Assembly (NCBI RefSeq): GCF_050003625.1
Contig: NC_134397.1
Coordinates: 191,973,063 to 192,037,062, forward strand
Source of the DNA: Haematobia irritans
Lineage: Eukaryota; Arthropoda; Insecta; Diptera; Muscidae
Direction: 5' to 3'
DNA: 64,000 nucleotides
Positions within the stretch are counted from its first letter, which is position 1. Every line of letters starts with the position of its first letter. The notes beneath the pieces were generated by a model that saw nothing but the letters and a program-made list of their open reading frames with translations, was not told the origin of the DNA and ran no database searches. This document shows, in pieces, positions 1 through 12,240 of this stretch. The translations under genes were made by a program, and so were the position numbers.

Positions 1-560
1 AACGTAAGTACTTCGATTCTTTGGTTGCTTGATGATCGGGATTTGATGAGAGATTCGGTTCGTTGATGAGTGCGTCGCTTTCTTGATGGTCGGTGGCCGT
101 TGATTATTCGGCTTGTTGATGAGCGGAGATATATGAGGACGTCGGCTCGTAGAGCTTCGGTAATTGATGAGGTATTCGATTCGTAGACAATCGGTAGTGG
201 AGGAGAATATCGGTTCGTCTATGCTGCGTAGTTGATGATTCGTTAACAATCGTAGGCTATTGAATTCGTTGAGACGTGGACGTTTGGTCGTTGCTGAGTA
301 GTTCGCCTCGTTGGCATTTGGGAAGTTCGGCATTCGTCGATTTGTAGTTGATCCGGAACTTGCTTGTTTGTTGATTTGTAACTGATCGGGAACTGCTGAT
401 GAAATCTTCGGCTTTCAGACGGTTGCTAGTGTTGCTGCAGTTGATTGTTGTGGAGACGGTGTGGCAGTGGTGTGACAGTCGGGATCAGCTTCGGGTCGGT
501 AATCGCTAAAGGTCGGTTTAGTAATGTTGACGACTGCCATGCAAACTACTACTACGGTTA
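1..560. repeat. Degenerate TTGATGA/TTCGG-rich sequence
   Basis: This stretch is less AT-rich than the rest of the window and keeps returning to variants of TTGATGA, TTCGG and CGTTGATGAG without a fixed period. No long open frame crosses it. It looks like a worn tandem repeat or the inside of an old element. Its flavour resembles the reverse complement of the ATCGCACCG-rich stretch at 14.9-15.25 kb, but I could not align the two. No function is assigned. Confidence 0.35.
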
Positions 561-584
561 CTAGCTAATCTACGAGCAATCAAT

Positions 585-654
585 AGGCCCGAAGGTCTCT
601 GTGGGGGAACAGTAGGTCCGAAGGTCTCTGTGGTGTAACAGTAGGTCCGAAGGT
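585..654. repeat. 29-bp tandem repeat, about 2.4 copies
   Basis: Units starting AGGTCCGAAGGTCTCTGTGG begin at 585, 614 and 643, an exact 29-bp spacing; the third unit is cut after 12 bases. The unit is unrelated to the AT-rich 29-bp arrays elsewhere in the window, so the shared length is probably coincidence. Confidence 0.8.
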
Positions 655-675
655 GGACGTTTGTCAACCAAAGGC

Positions 676-730
676 TGAATTAAATTAATTGATACAATTA
701 ACTTTTTAATCAAATTCGAAAGACTAAGTC
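676..730. repeat. Fragment of the AATTAA-rich MITE family
   Basis: The words TTAATTGATACAATTAAC, CTTTTTAATCAAA and GAAGACTAAGTC (here GAAAGACTAAGTC) recur in the MITE half at 22.55-22.65 kb. Both termini are missing. It abuts a subfamily A element whose hairpin end is also missing, so the join at about 730 is a rearrangement or deletion point. Confidence 0.5.
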
Positions 731-1660
731 CACCATGGATTGCGTAGAAACTTCTACTGAAGACTGTCATCCACAATCGAATTACTTGGGTTGTGGTAGA
801 ACTTGCCGATGGCAAGGTATCTTAAAACTTCCTAACACCGTCTTCTAAATTACAAGGTAGTCCATACGTAGTAGTAAAAAAGGCCGATTAAATACGTATA
901 TAATTAAGTTTAAAGTTTCTATAGAAATAAAATTTTGACAAAATAAAATTTTGACAACATTTTCTATAGAAGTAAAATTTGGAAAAAAATTTCTATAGAA
1001 ATAAAATTTGGAGGAAAAAAATTCTATAGAAATAAAATTTTGACAAAATTTTCTATAGAAATAAAATTTTTACAAAATTTTCTACAGAAGTAAAATTTTG
1101 ACAAAATTTTCTATAGAAATAAAATTTTGACAAAATTTTCTATAGAAATAACATTTTGACAATGTTTTCCATAAAAATAAAATTTTGGTAGATTATTTTT
1201 GGCTCGAGTAGCAACCATGAATATGAACCGATATGGACCAATTTTTGTGTGATTGAGGATCGGCTATATATAACTATACACCGATATGGACCAATTTTGG
1301 CATGGATATTAGCGGCCTTATACTAACAACACGTTGCAAATTTCAACCGGATCGGATGAATTTTGCTCCTCCAAGAGGCTCCGGAAATAAAATCTGGGGA
1401 ACGGTTTATATGGGGGCTATATAAATATAATTATGGACCGATATGGACCAATTTTTTGCGTGTTTGTTAGAGACCACATTCTAAAACCATGTTCCAAATT
1501 TCAACCGGATCGTATGAATTTTGCTCCTCCAAGAGGCTCCGGAGTCTGGGAATCGATTTATATGGAGGCTATATATAATTATGGACCGATATGGACCAAT
1601 TTTTGCATGGTCATTAGAGAACATATACCAACACACATGTATATATGTTAAATGTAACTT
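731..1660 (-). mobile_element. DINE/Helentron-like element, subfamily A, truncated
   Basis: The sequence runs from the CCACCATGGATTGCGTAG motif that lies just inside the hairpin end of subfamily A, through a 29-bp array, into diverged 153-bp units (GGACCGATATGGACCAAT). The terminal hairpin on the left and the GGAC tract with TATACCC end on the right are both missing. Open frames inside are by-products of the unit and are not called as genes. Confidence 0.7.
905..1190 (-). repeat. 29-bp AT-rich tandem array
   Basis: About nine variants of TTCTATAGAAATAAAATTTT followed by GACAAAA, spaced close to 29 bp. The same unit in the opposite orientation builds the giant array at 25.5-32.9 kb. Here it sits inside a subfamily A element. 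Confidence 0.85.
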
Positions 1661-1690
1661 ATAACGATAATTTTCTACTGGTGACTATAA

Positions 1691-1758
1691 CAGCTACGTA
1701 GCCCAGTGGATAGTGTAATGGCTCACAAACTGTATGTCCAGGCGAAAGGTAAAATTTA
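1691..1758 (+). repeat. tRNA-like (SINE head?) fragment
   Basis: The sequence TAGCCCAGTGGATAGTG fits a pol III A box and D-arm. The B box expected 30-40 bases downstream is not recognisable, and no acceptor stem pairs. This is therefore a remnant, not a tRNA gene. It ends where the next subfamily A element starts (ACAAGTATATACGG). Confidence 0.3.
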
Positions 1759-3335
1759 ACAAGTATATACGGTCGTAAGTTCGGCCAGGCCGAAGCTTAT
1801 GTACCCTCCATCATGGATTGCGTAGAAACTTCATCTAAACACTGCCATCCACAATCGAATTACTTAAGTTGCGGTAACGTTTGCCGATGGCAAGGTATCT
1901 TAAAACCTCCTAACACCATCTTCTAAATTGTATGTAAGTCCATACGTGGTATATATTAAATCAAAAAAGATCGATCCAATACGTATATAATTCAGTTTGA
2001 CAAAGTAGACATAAAATTTTGACAAAATTTTCTACAGAAATAAAATTTTAACAAAATTTTCTATAGAAATAAAATTTTCACAAAATTTTCTATAGAAATA
2101 AAAATTTTGACAAAATTTTCTATTGAAAGAAATTTTTGACAAAAATTTCTACAGAAATAAAATTTTAACAAAATTTTCTATAGAAATAAACTTTTGACAA
2201 AATTTTCTATAGAAATAAAATCTTGGTAGATTATTTTTGGCAGCCATGATTATGAACCGAATAAAATTTGAACAAAATTTTCTATAGAAATAAAATTTTG
2301 ACAAAATTTTCTATAGAAATAAAACTTTGACAAAATTTTCTATAGAAATAAAATTTTGACAATGATGAAAATTTTATTATGAACCGAATAAAATTTTAAC
2401 AAAATTTTCTCTAGAAATAAAATTTTGACAAAATTTTCTATAGAAACAAAATTTTGACAAAATTTTCTATAGAAATAAAATTTTGGTAGATTATTTTTGG
2501 CTCTAGTGGCAACCATGATTATGAACCGATATGGAGCAATTTTTGTGTGATTGGACCAATTTTGGTATGGTTGTTAGCGACCATATACTAACACCACGTG
2601 CCTAATTTGAACCGGATCGGATGAATTTTGCTCCTCCAAGAGGCTCCGGAGGTCAAATCTGGAGAATGTTTTATATGGGGGCTATATATAATTATGGACC
2701 GATATGGACCAATTCTGGCACGGTTGTTAAAGATCATATACTAACACCATGTTCCAAATTACAACCGGATTGGATGAAATTTGCTTCTCTTTGAGGCTCC
2801 GCAAGCCAAATCTGGGGATCGGTTTATATGGGGGCTATATATAATTATGGACCGATATGGACCAATTTTTGCATGGTTGTTAGAGACCATATACCAACAT
2901 CATGTACCAAATTTCAGCCGGATCGGATGAAATTTGCTTCTCTTTGAGGCACCGCAATTATGGACCGATGTGGACCAATTTTTGCATGGTTGTTAGAGAC
3001 CATATACCAACACCATGTACCAAATTTCAGCCAGATCGGATGAAATTTTGCTTCTCTTTTAGGCTCCGCAAGCCAAATCTGGAGATCGGTTTATATGGGG
3101 GCTATATATAATTATGGACCTTGTGCCAAGTTTCAAGTCGACAGCTTGTTTCGTTCGGAAGTTAGCGTGATTTCAACAGACGGACGGACGGACGGACATG
3201 CTTAGATCGACTCAGAATTTCACCACGACCCAGAATATATATACTTTATGGGGTCTTAGAGCAATATTTCGATGTGTTACAAACGGAATGACAAAGTTAA
3301 TATACCCCAATCCTATGATGGAGGGTATAAAAAAA
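1759..3335 (-). mobile_element. DINE/Helentron-like element, subfamily A, both ends present
   Basis: The left end is ACAAGTATATACGG followed by the near-palindrome TTCGGCCAGGCCGAA and the sub-terminal TACCCTCCATCAT. The right end holds a GGAC tract (3175-3196), the conserved stretch ending ACAAACGGAATGACAAAG, and ATGATGGAGGGTATA, which pairs with the left sub-terminal repeat. The body holds a 29-bp array and about four 153-bp units. There is no coding capacity of its own, so it would need a Helentron Rep-helicase in trans (inference from family structure). Confidence 0.75.
1990..2490 (-). repeat. 29-bp AT-rich array, rearranged
   Basis: Three blocks of the TTTTCTATAGAAATAAAATT unit are separated by short copies of the downstream words GGTAGATTATTTTTGGC and ATGAACCGAATAAAATTT. 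This suggests internal duplication of the array together with its right border. Confidence 0.75.
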
Positions 3336-3680
3336 ATTATAAAGTTGAATAATTTCTTCAATATTATTTGTATTACAGAAAAAGGTGTCAAGAACTAAAA
3401 AATTTCGTGGAAGTGAAAATTATGTTAGGGAATGAGCACAATCTTCTTTTGGGAAAATTTTTCCAAGCATATAATATTTTTGGGTTCAAAATGCTTCCAA
3501 ACATAAAATATGTTCACATAAAACAAACATATTATTGTTTCAGCAGTATCCAATAATATAGATGCGTCCGGCCAAATATGTTTGGAACATAGGTTAGAGA
3601 GGCGATTTTTTTTTTTTGAGGGTGTACACAATGCTAAAATCTTAATTCTACTTTCAGGGCAAGATTTCACTTAAATCGAA
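3336..3680. other. Unclassified spacer
   Basis: AT-rich sequence with no gene I can support. Short words such as AACATATTATTG and AATATGTTTGG recur in inverted form around 3475-3590, as in an eroded palindromic MITE. A T12 run lies at about 3606. Confidence 0.4.
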
Positions 3681-4535
<855 letters not shown>

Positions 4536-4919
4536 TAAAAAACTGGAACGAGCTATTTGGGGCCTTAAAAATAGATATGCCTATGCTGAAAGAAAATACG
4601 TTTGCACTGTGCAACCTTTTTTTTTGTTTGAACACATTCTAAAAATATATATACTTGAAGCAGAATATGTTTGGGAGTATATGTCACAGATGCGATTTTT
4701 TTTCTCATATTCTATCATTCCAAAAAAAGAAGAACACAAAGAACTAATTGACACATCAAGTCCATAGGAAAAGGATTAAGATTTATTTTCCCCTATGGAA
4801 AACAAACAAAAATGACCATTAGAAATTTTATGGAAGCTAAAAAAAGAAATCAGTCTATCAATTCTAATGTTATAGGGTTGCTGATTAATATTGTGATATC
4901 ACAAGTTTTATTCATATGT
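4536..4919. other. Unclassified spacer
   Basis: AT-rich with T and A runs. AGAATATGTTTGGGAGTATA near 4660 resembles words at 3575-3590, so another copy of that eroded repeat may be present. No coding feature is supported. Confidence 0.35.
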
Positions 4920-5665
4920 TAGGTTAGGTTACGTTATAGAGGATGACACCAAATCCGTAGAACGGAAAAATGGTGTCCACTTAGACCATGCTGGTCCATT
5001 GTGATTCCTCATGGTTGTTTCCTTCCTCTTCGGCATCTGTCTTACTCTGCCCGGGTCGGTCACATCTCCTTTACGCTTCTCTAGGTCTTCCATCCTGAAG
5101 CCTTGATAAAGGCGAGTATATCCTTTAAAGTACAGTCCCGTACCTCAGTAGTATCCTGAAAGAAAAAAAGAGTCCAGTATCTTATTTCTTCTAAAAGACA
5201 CAGAAAATGGTAAGAGTATTCTGTGGCCTCCGGGTCAAGGCAACATCTACAATTTATCATGGGTCATTAAGCCAATCCTTACCATATGCTTCCCAAGTAT
5301 ATTGTGTCCCGTTGTGATGCCTATCAACGGCCTCATCGTTCATCCATCGTTCCTTCCACAGATCATCCATCGTTCCTTCCACAGATCATCATATTTAGCA
5401 TTGACCCTGTGAGTATATAAAGATTGCGGGGGAAAAAACGTCCGTGACTATGTTATCCATGCCGCGTGCACCTTCCTTAGCCAATACAACAGCCTCCTAA
5501 TTTCCCCTTATTCCATAATGTCCAGGTTATATTATGCTGTTCAGCGAGAACTCTGAGTTCTCTACGACAGCGGCTCACTACCTTCGACGTTATGTTCGTA
5601 TTATCCAAGGCCTTAATTGCTGCCTGGCTGTCGATGAAGAAGCAAATATCGCTTCTGAATATCGG
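4920..5665 (-). pseudogene. LINE (non-LTR retrotransposon) 3' remnant with RNase H
   Basis: Read on the minus strand, about 5665-5500 encodes a worn RNase H domain with the recognisable run ICFFIDSQAAIKALDN, then SKVVSRCRRELRVLAEQ and NITWTLW. This order is typical of RNase H in Jockey/LOA/I-type LINEs. Farther downstream, around 5130-5070, another frame gives DCTLKDILAFIKASGW, which looks like the end of a LINE second ORF. Stops and frameshifts separate the pieces, so it is dead. The element ends with AACCTAACCTAACAT (4934-4920), like the tail of the SINE at 13.5 kb. A 23-bp unit (CATCCATCGTTCCTTCCACA) is duplicated at 5340-5385. A subfamily A element interrupts its 5' side at 5666. The exact clade is uncertain. 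Confidence 0.65.
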
Positions 5666-5667
5666 CC

Positions 5668-6712
5668 TTTTTATACCCTCCACCATAGGATGGGGGGTAT
5701 ATTAACTTTGTCATTCCGTTTGTAACACATCGAAATATTGCTCTAAGACCCCATAAAGTATATATATTCTGGGTCGTGGTGAAATTCTGAGTCGATCTGA
5801 GCATGTCCGTCCGTCCGTCCGTCCGTCTGTTGAAATCACGCTAACTTCCGAACGAAACAAGCTATCGACTTGAAACTTGGCACAAGTAGTTGTTATTGAT
5901 GTAGGTCGGATGGTATTGCAAATGGGCCATATCGGTCCACTTTTACGTATAGCCCCCATATAAACGGACCACCAAATTTGGCTTGCGAGGCCTCTAAGAG
6001 AAGCAAATCCGATCCGGCTGAAATTTGGTACATGATGTTAGTATATGGTCTCTAACAACCATGCAAAAATTGGTCCATATCGGTCCATAATTATATATAG
6101 CCCGCATATAAACCGATCCCCAGATTTGACCTCCGGAGCCTCTTGGAAGACCAAAATTTATCTGATTCAATTTGGTACGTGATGTTAATATATGGCCTCA
6201 AACACCCATGCAAAAATTGGTCGATATCGGTCCATAATTATATATGGGACCCATATAAACCGATCCCCAGATTTGACTTCCGGAGCACCTTGGAAGAGCA
6301 AAATTCTTCCCATTCAGTTGAAATTTGGTACGTGATGTTAGTATAGGGTATCCAACAACCATGCAGGAATTGGTTCCTATCAGTCCATAATAATATATAG
6401 CTCCCATATAAACCGATCCCCAGATTTGACCTCCGGTGCCTTTTGGAGAAGCAAAATTCATCCGATCTGGTTGAAATTTGGTACGTGGTGGTAGTATATG
6501 ATATTTAACAACCATGTGAGTTGAAATTTGTGAATGACAGTCTTTCGTAGAAGTTTCTACGCAATCCATGGTGGAGGGTACATAAGATTCGCCCTGGCCA
6601 AGTAATTCGATTGTGGCTGACTGTCTTTAGTACAAGTTTGTATGCAATCCATGGTGGAGGGTACATAAGATTCGGACTGGCCGAACTTACGGCCGTATAT
6701 ACTTGTTAATTA
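5668..6712 (+). mobile_element. DINE/Helentron-like element, subfamily A
   Basis: It begins TATACCCTCCACCATAGGAT and has a GTCC tract at 5808-5828. Four 153-bp units follow, ending in the hairpin side GTATATACTTGTT. The hairpin-end segment is duplicated: GCAATCCATGGTGGAGGGTA occurs at 6561 and again at 6646. The insertion lies in the LINE remnant, next to TTTTT. Confidence 0.75.
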
Positions 6713-7332
6713 CTTACTTAGTCACATTTCGGGTTTTCGTAAACCTATCCAATATTTTAAAATTTTCTATAAAATTATATGCTATAATGTAATACCCTCC
6801 ACTTTCCAAAAGCCTGCCAACTATTCCTCAACTCAAAAGTATGAACTAAAACCGTACTGTAAAATGGTTCCTTGTAGTACTTGGTCATGTTTTCTCACAC
6901 AAGACAAACAAAAAATGAATAAGGAGAAGGAATAACAATCAGTAACATGTTCTGGATAGAATTTATGCAAATCAAAAATGGGTTAGCCATGGTTACAAGA
7001 TTTCTGATATGTTACAGTTTTTGAAAACATGGAACACCTAGAAACACTCAACAAACAGCCCCATGTCATACCAACAATTGAAGAACATTTGCCATAGAAA
7101 AGATAAAAGGCGGGAAAAAGAGTACAAGACTAAGGATATGGTCACACTAGGCAAATATTTGACCAAAATTAGTGTGAAACATTTTTCCAGAACCATTTTC
7201 CAAATATTTGGAATATCCAATATGAGCTAAAAATGTATGCTGGTTTGGCTGTGGCGACGGATTCAGTTTTGATTTACGTCAAATATTTGCCTAGTGTGAC
7301 CATAGCATTACTAGCATTACGAACACTCATTG
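6713..7332. other. Unclassified, no gene seen
   Basis: Non-repetitive-looking AT-rich sequence. GGTCACACTAGGCAAATATT near 7140 and its near complement AAATATTTGCCTAGTGTGAC at 7281 form a wide inverted repeat, so a palindromic element of about 160 bp may lie here. No reading frame looks coding. Confidence 0.4.
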
Positions 7333-7334
7333 TA

Positions 7335-7611
7335 CACAGAAAAAAAAAATTTTTTTTTCCTCAATCACCAATTGATCCAATTAAGTTTTAATTGAAATGT
7401 GTTCAATCACGGAAATGATAGTATCAATCACCAAAGTCAATTACAAATTTAATTGAAACAATTAAAAAATTAATTGATCCAATTAGTGTAGTGATTGATT
7501 TTTGTTGCAATTAAAAAAAATTGTTGAATCAATTAAATTTCTAATTAAATATTTTTTTGGAAATTCAATTAAAATTTTAATTGGAAATATTTTGGCTATA
7601 TTTTTTCTGTG
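7335..7611. mobile_element. AATTAA-rich MITE, complete
   Basis: Termini CACAGAAAAAA and TTTTTTCTGTG are inverted and flanked on both sides by TA (7333-7334 and 7612-7613), the target signature of the Tc1/mariner superfamily. The inside is dominated by AATTAA, TTAATTGATCCAATTA and TGATTG words and can fold back. No coding capacity. Confidence 0.75.
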
Positions 7612-7613
7612 TA

Positions 7614-8469
7614 GGGACTATGTAAACGTAGCCAAATAAGGAGATCTGTTTAGTCCTTTTTGAGATTTGTTTTCAGTATAATTAAAAAAAAAATAAAACG
7701 AAAAACCAAAACTACAGAAAGTGTATACACAATGAAATAATAAACAAAATTTACACAGACTAAGGATAAAGTTTAGAATCGTTAGAGAGCTACCAATTGT
7801 AGACGATATGTAAATCCCCAAAAATCATAAAACACAAAACATTTATTTTTGCCAACATTGTGTGTTAATCCTTAATTTTTTTTTTTCGAAAAGTTGTTGA
7901 TGGCATTAAAATTGGGTTAGAATTTCATTTGAGTGTGTGAGGAAATGAGAAAAAAAGTAAGAGGGACGATGAATTTGTGTCGAAATGAGGCTTAGTCACA
8001 TTAAATGTTTTAAAGAAGGAAGTAGTTTACGATATTATTTTTTTTCCTTCTCCTTTTATGAAATCTAAATACTATCGATTTTTACCAACTTGATCTCGAT
8101 AGTTTACTTCCAGTTTCGGGGAAATTTGGATGATCTGATGAAAGTTTACTTCCAGTTTCGGGGAAATTTGGATGATCTGTGCACCTTCCAAACCCTCACC
8201 AAAATACCATCAGAGTTCCAGTTTCATAACAATTGAATAAAAATTGCGATTTCAATCATTTTAAACCGGATATTGGTGTAACATATATGGGGTTTTACCA
8301 AAACATAACATATAGACCAAATTCGGCCAAGGTCCTGCTGGACATACAATACATTTAAATTTTTAATTTCAGGCAAATCGAAAAAAATTAGACTTGTAAC
8401 GACCCTCCTCGCTCTCTGATCCATTATTTGTGAAAAGTGGCCACCTTCTAGCCCCAGCCGGGCTCAGCC
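7614..8469. other. Unclassified; contains a 42-bp tandem duplication
   Basis: The unit AGTTTACTTCCAGTTTCGGG and onward occurs at 8101 and again at 8143, giving about 1.9 copies of 42 bp. The rest is AT-rich and unassigned; from about 8270 it may be a badly eroded hairpin-end portion of subfamily B. Confidence 0.5.
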
Positions 8470-9775
8470 TTTAGGTGTGAAATATAAATCTAGAGCAATT
8501 TTAATGCAATTGTACAAAAGAGCATTTATGATTTATTGGACGATACATATGTATTCGAGAAGGAATATGATCATATCAAACATATTTCAAGAACACCATG
8601 TTACTTTTTCACAGCGACCATGTAGCATATTTGTCGCAACCATAACATGCTTTCCGAAATCAGTTACATAATTTTCGAGAACAGAACATGGTTTCAACAA
8701 ACATGCTACATATTTTCCGTGAAAAAAAGTAACATTTTGTTCTTGGAACATGGTTGCGGTGATCATATTCCTTCTCTGCGTGCAGTGGCGATTTTACAAG
8801 GATATTTGTTCTATCTCTCCAAGATATGTGGTCAATTGTGGGTTGTGATATATTATTCGGCCAAGTCGGGTGATATTTCCATAAGTCGGAGCCTTCTTTA
8901 AAACTCAACCTTCTGTGGAATGTTTGGCATTACAGTGTGTAGGATAAGATTACAATATGGGGAAATCATCACAGAATTGTGTGTAAAATGTGGGAATTTT
9001 GTCCTTATTTGTATAAACTGGAAGAACAAATATATGTAGGCTTTATCTAAGGCTGAATCAAATTAGATCAAACTTGATACACTTCAATAGCATATTAGAT
9101 TATCTGTGAAAACTACCCAGTCAATTGAAGGAAAATCCCTTTGAAAATGGGTCTAAAATATAAAACATTCTACCATATTTCCCAAACTCTGGCGTACATA
9201 TATGTGGGAGCTATATCACGTAAATGGGAGTATAACTTTGGCCTCCGTGGTCATATGAGTGTAAATCGGGCGAACGATATATATGGGAGCTATATTTAAT
9301 CTGAAATGATTTCAACGAAATTTGGCACAAAAGTTTGGTGCAAAATTTGAAGCAAATCAGAGCAAAACTTTAACTTTTGAGACCATATAAGTGCAAATCG
9401 GACGAAAGATATATATGGGAGCTATATCTAAATATGAACCGATTTGGCTGATACTTTGCACATTTTACGAGATGTGGATGTGCGAAATTTTAAGAAAATA
9501 CCTTGATAACAAAATCAATAGCGATTGTCTTTGAGCGAAAGTAAAACTCTGTACCAAATTTGAGGACAAATGGACTTAAACTGCGAGCTGTACTTTGCAC
9601 ACAAAACTACATATACAGACAGACGGACATTGCTAAAACGATATTGAATTAAATTCTAATACGATTGGTATACTAAACGATGGGTCTCAGACTTTTCCTT
9701 CTTGGCGTTACATACAAATGCACAAATTTATTATACCCTGTACCATAGTGACATAGATTTTACCCTGTACCATAT
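8470..9775 (-). mobile_element. DINE/Helentron-like element, subfamily B, with a nested MITE
   Basis: Alignment by eye to the copy at 20.5-22.0 kb starts near 8475 (TCTAGAGCAATTTTAATGCA) and continues with GCAGTGGCGATTTTACAAGG at 8783. Between them lies a MITE at 8557-8776. It then shows units with TATATGGGAGCTATATCTAA and the end TTATACCCTGTACCATAG. The hairpin end is missing. Confidence 0.6.
8557..8776. mobile_element. Palindromic MITE with 17-bp perfect inverted ends
   Basis: GAGAAGGAATATGATCA at 8557-8573 is matched by TGATCATATTCCTTCTC at 8760-8776. The inside carries many inverted words (AACATGCTACATATTT, ACCATGTAGCATATTTG, GTTCTTGGAACATGGTTG) and can form a long imperfect hairpin. It interrupts a subfamily B element. 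Similar words occur at 16.6-16.83 kb. I see no clear target duplication, so the superfamily is unknown. Confidence 0.65.
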
Positions 9776-9868
9776 CTTTTAAAATCGAATAAAATTTTCT
9801 CCGAATGAAAGTTTTAATTTGAAAACAATTCGAATGTAATTTCTGAATAAACAAAATAATAAACATAA

Positions 9869-11556
9869 ACAAGTATATGCGGCCGTAAGTTCGGCCAGGC
9901 TGAAGCTTATATACCCTCCACCATGGATTGCGTAGAAACTTCTACGAAAGACTGTCATCCACAATCGAATTACTTTGGCTGCGGTAACGCTTGCCGATGG
10001 CAAGGTATCCTAAAACCTCCTAACACCATCTTCTAAATTATAAGTAAGTCCATAGGTGGTATATATTAAATTAAAAAAGACCGATTAAATACGTATATAA
10101 TTCAGTTTGACAAAATTTTCTATAGAAATAAAATTTTCTATAGAAATAAAATTTTGACAAAATTGTCTATACAAATAAAATTTTGACAAAATTTTCTATA
10201 GAAATAAAGTTTTGACAACATTTTCTATAGAAATGAAATTTTAACAAAATTTTCTATAAAAATAAGATTTTTACAAAATTTTCTATAAAAATAAGATTTT
10301 TACAAAATTTTCTATAGAAATAAAATGTTGACAAAATTTTCTATAGAAATAAAATTTTGACAAAATTTTCTATAGAAATAAAATTTGGACAAAATTTTCT
10401 ATAGAAATAAAATTTTGGTACATTATTTTTCGCTCGAGTGGCAACCATGATTATGAACCGATATGGACCAATTTGTGTGTGATTGGGATCGGCTATATAT
10501 AACTATAGACCGATATGGGCCAATTTTGGAATGGTTGTTAGCGGCCATATACTAACATCACGTTCCAAATTTGAACCGGATCGGATGAATTTTGCTCCTC
10601 CAAGAGGCTCCGCAGGTCAAATCTGGGGATCGGTGTATATGGGGGCTATATATAATTTTGGACCGATGTGGACCAATTTTTACGTGGTTGTTAGAGACCA
10701 TATACCAACATCATGCACCAACTTTCAGCCTGATCGGATGAAAATGGACCAATTTTTACGTGGTTGTTAGAGACCATATACCAACATCATGCACCAACTT
10801 TCAGCCTGATCGGATGAAATTTGTTTCTCTTTGAGGCTCTGCAAGCCAAATCTGGGTATCGGTGTATATGGGGCTATATAATTTTGAACCGATGTGGACC
10901 AAATTTAGCATGGTTGTTAGAGACCATATACCAACATCATGCACCAAATTTCAGCCGGATCGGATTACATTTGCTTCTCTTTGAGGCTCCGTAAGCCACA
11001 TCTGGGTATCGGTTTATATGGGGGCTATATATAATTATGGACCGATGTGGAACAATTTTTGCATGGTTGTTAGAGATCATATACCAACACCATGTACCAA
11101 ATTTCAGCCGGATCGGAGTACATTTGCTTCTCTTTGAGGCTCCGTAAGCCACATCTGGGTATCGGTTTATATGGGGCTATGTATAATTATGGACCGATGT
11201 GGACCAATTTTTGCATGTTTGTTGGAGACCATATACCAACACCATGTACCAAATTTCAATCGGATCGGATGGCTGCGCAAGCCAAATCTGAGGGTCCGTT
11301 TATATGGGGGCTATACGTAAAAGTGTAACATTTGCAATACCATACGACCTACATCAATAACAACTACTTGTGCCAAGTTTCAAGTCGATTACTTGTTTCG
11401 TTCGAAAGTTTGCGTGATTTCAATAGACGGACGGACGGACATGCTTAGATCGACTCAGAAGTTCACCACGACGCAGGGGTCTTGGAGCAATATTTCGATG
11501 TGTTACAAACGGAATGACAAAGTTAATATACCCCCCATCCTATGGTGGAGGGTATA
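9869..11556 (-). mobile_element. DINE/Helentron-like element, subfamily A, near complete
   Basis: It starts ACAAGTATATGCGGCCG with the GTTCGGCCAGGC arm. It has a 29-bp array and five or more 153-bp units. A GGAC tract lies at 11428-11440, and the end is CCTATGGTGGAGGGTATA. A 74-75-bp piece of one unit is duplicated head to tail at about 10670-10818. About 35 bases of the conserved right-hand region (after ACCACGAC) are missing. Confidence 0.75.
10105..10420 (-). repeat. 29-bp AT-rich tandem array
   Basis: About eleven variants of TTTTCTATAGAAATAAAATT with GACAAAA lie inside the subfamily A element. They run up to the border word TTTTGGTACATTATTTTT, which also borders the arrays at 1.2 and 2.5 kb. 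Confidence 0.85.
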
Positions 11557-12235
11557 AAAAAATTAATTAGCTGAAAAAAATATAGCATTTTACTTTGTTG
11601 TATTTCTGACTGATATAGCCACCCTGTATGGACATTTTCTAGTGACTTAGTTATAAATTTTAAAACGTTTCAAACAGAATATCATCTGAATTTTTACCAC
11701 TTTGTTATACGATATATGCAGCCATTGTGGAAATTCAGTAGTTTTGTTTTTTTATATTAAATTATTTATCAAATAAAAGTCATGATTGTGAATATATATG
11801 TACTATGCTTCATTGGGATGAAAAATTATTGCAATTATTTACACCATTATGCACTTTAACGAAACTATGTCAGGTAACATAATTGTATGTATCAATGCAC
11901 ATAGTTACACGTAATATTCCACCGAACATTACACCAATTTGGGATGCAATAAAAGCCAAATGTCTTAAACGACTCACGTATATTGCAACTTAAAAAACAT
12001 AAAAAAAAACACTGGAGAAAAGTGTGAGGAAATAAAAAAGATTTTGGAAGGGTTATTAAATTCGATGCTCGATATGAAAATGAAAGTTAAATTCCATGCA
12101 CGCATATTCCTATTATTCAGCCAATTGGCATTTCTGGCATTCTCCGATGATGTCACAATAGCCACTCGTGGTTCTCCTCTATAATGGTTGAATTCCATGT
12201 ACTGTAACGAGCCAATTTTTCGTAGGTATTATTCT
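11557..12235. other. Unclassified, no gene seen
   Basis: AT-rich sequence without recognised repeats. Short frames around 12.0-12.2 kb lack domain signals and start contexts, and I do not call them. Confidence 0.4.
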
Positions 12236-12240
12236 TTATA

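Noticed and set aside
1691..1758. tRNA gene
   Set aside because: An A-box-like word only; no B box, no paired acceptor stem.
4920..4935. Telomere-like TTAGG repeats (also at 13535)
   Set aside because: Only two or three irregular GGTTA units, and they form the tails of the LINE and SINE; not a telomeric tract.
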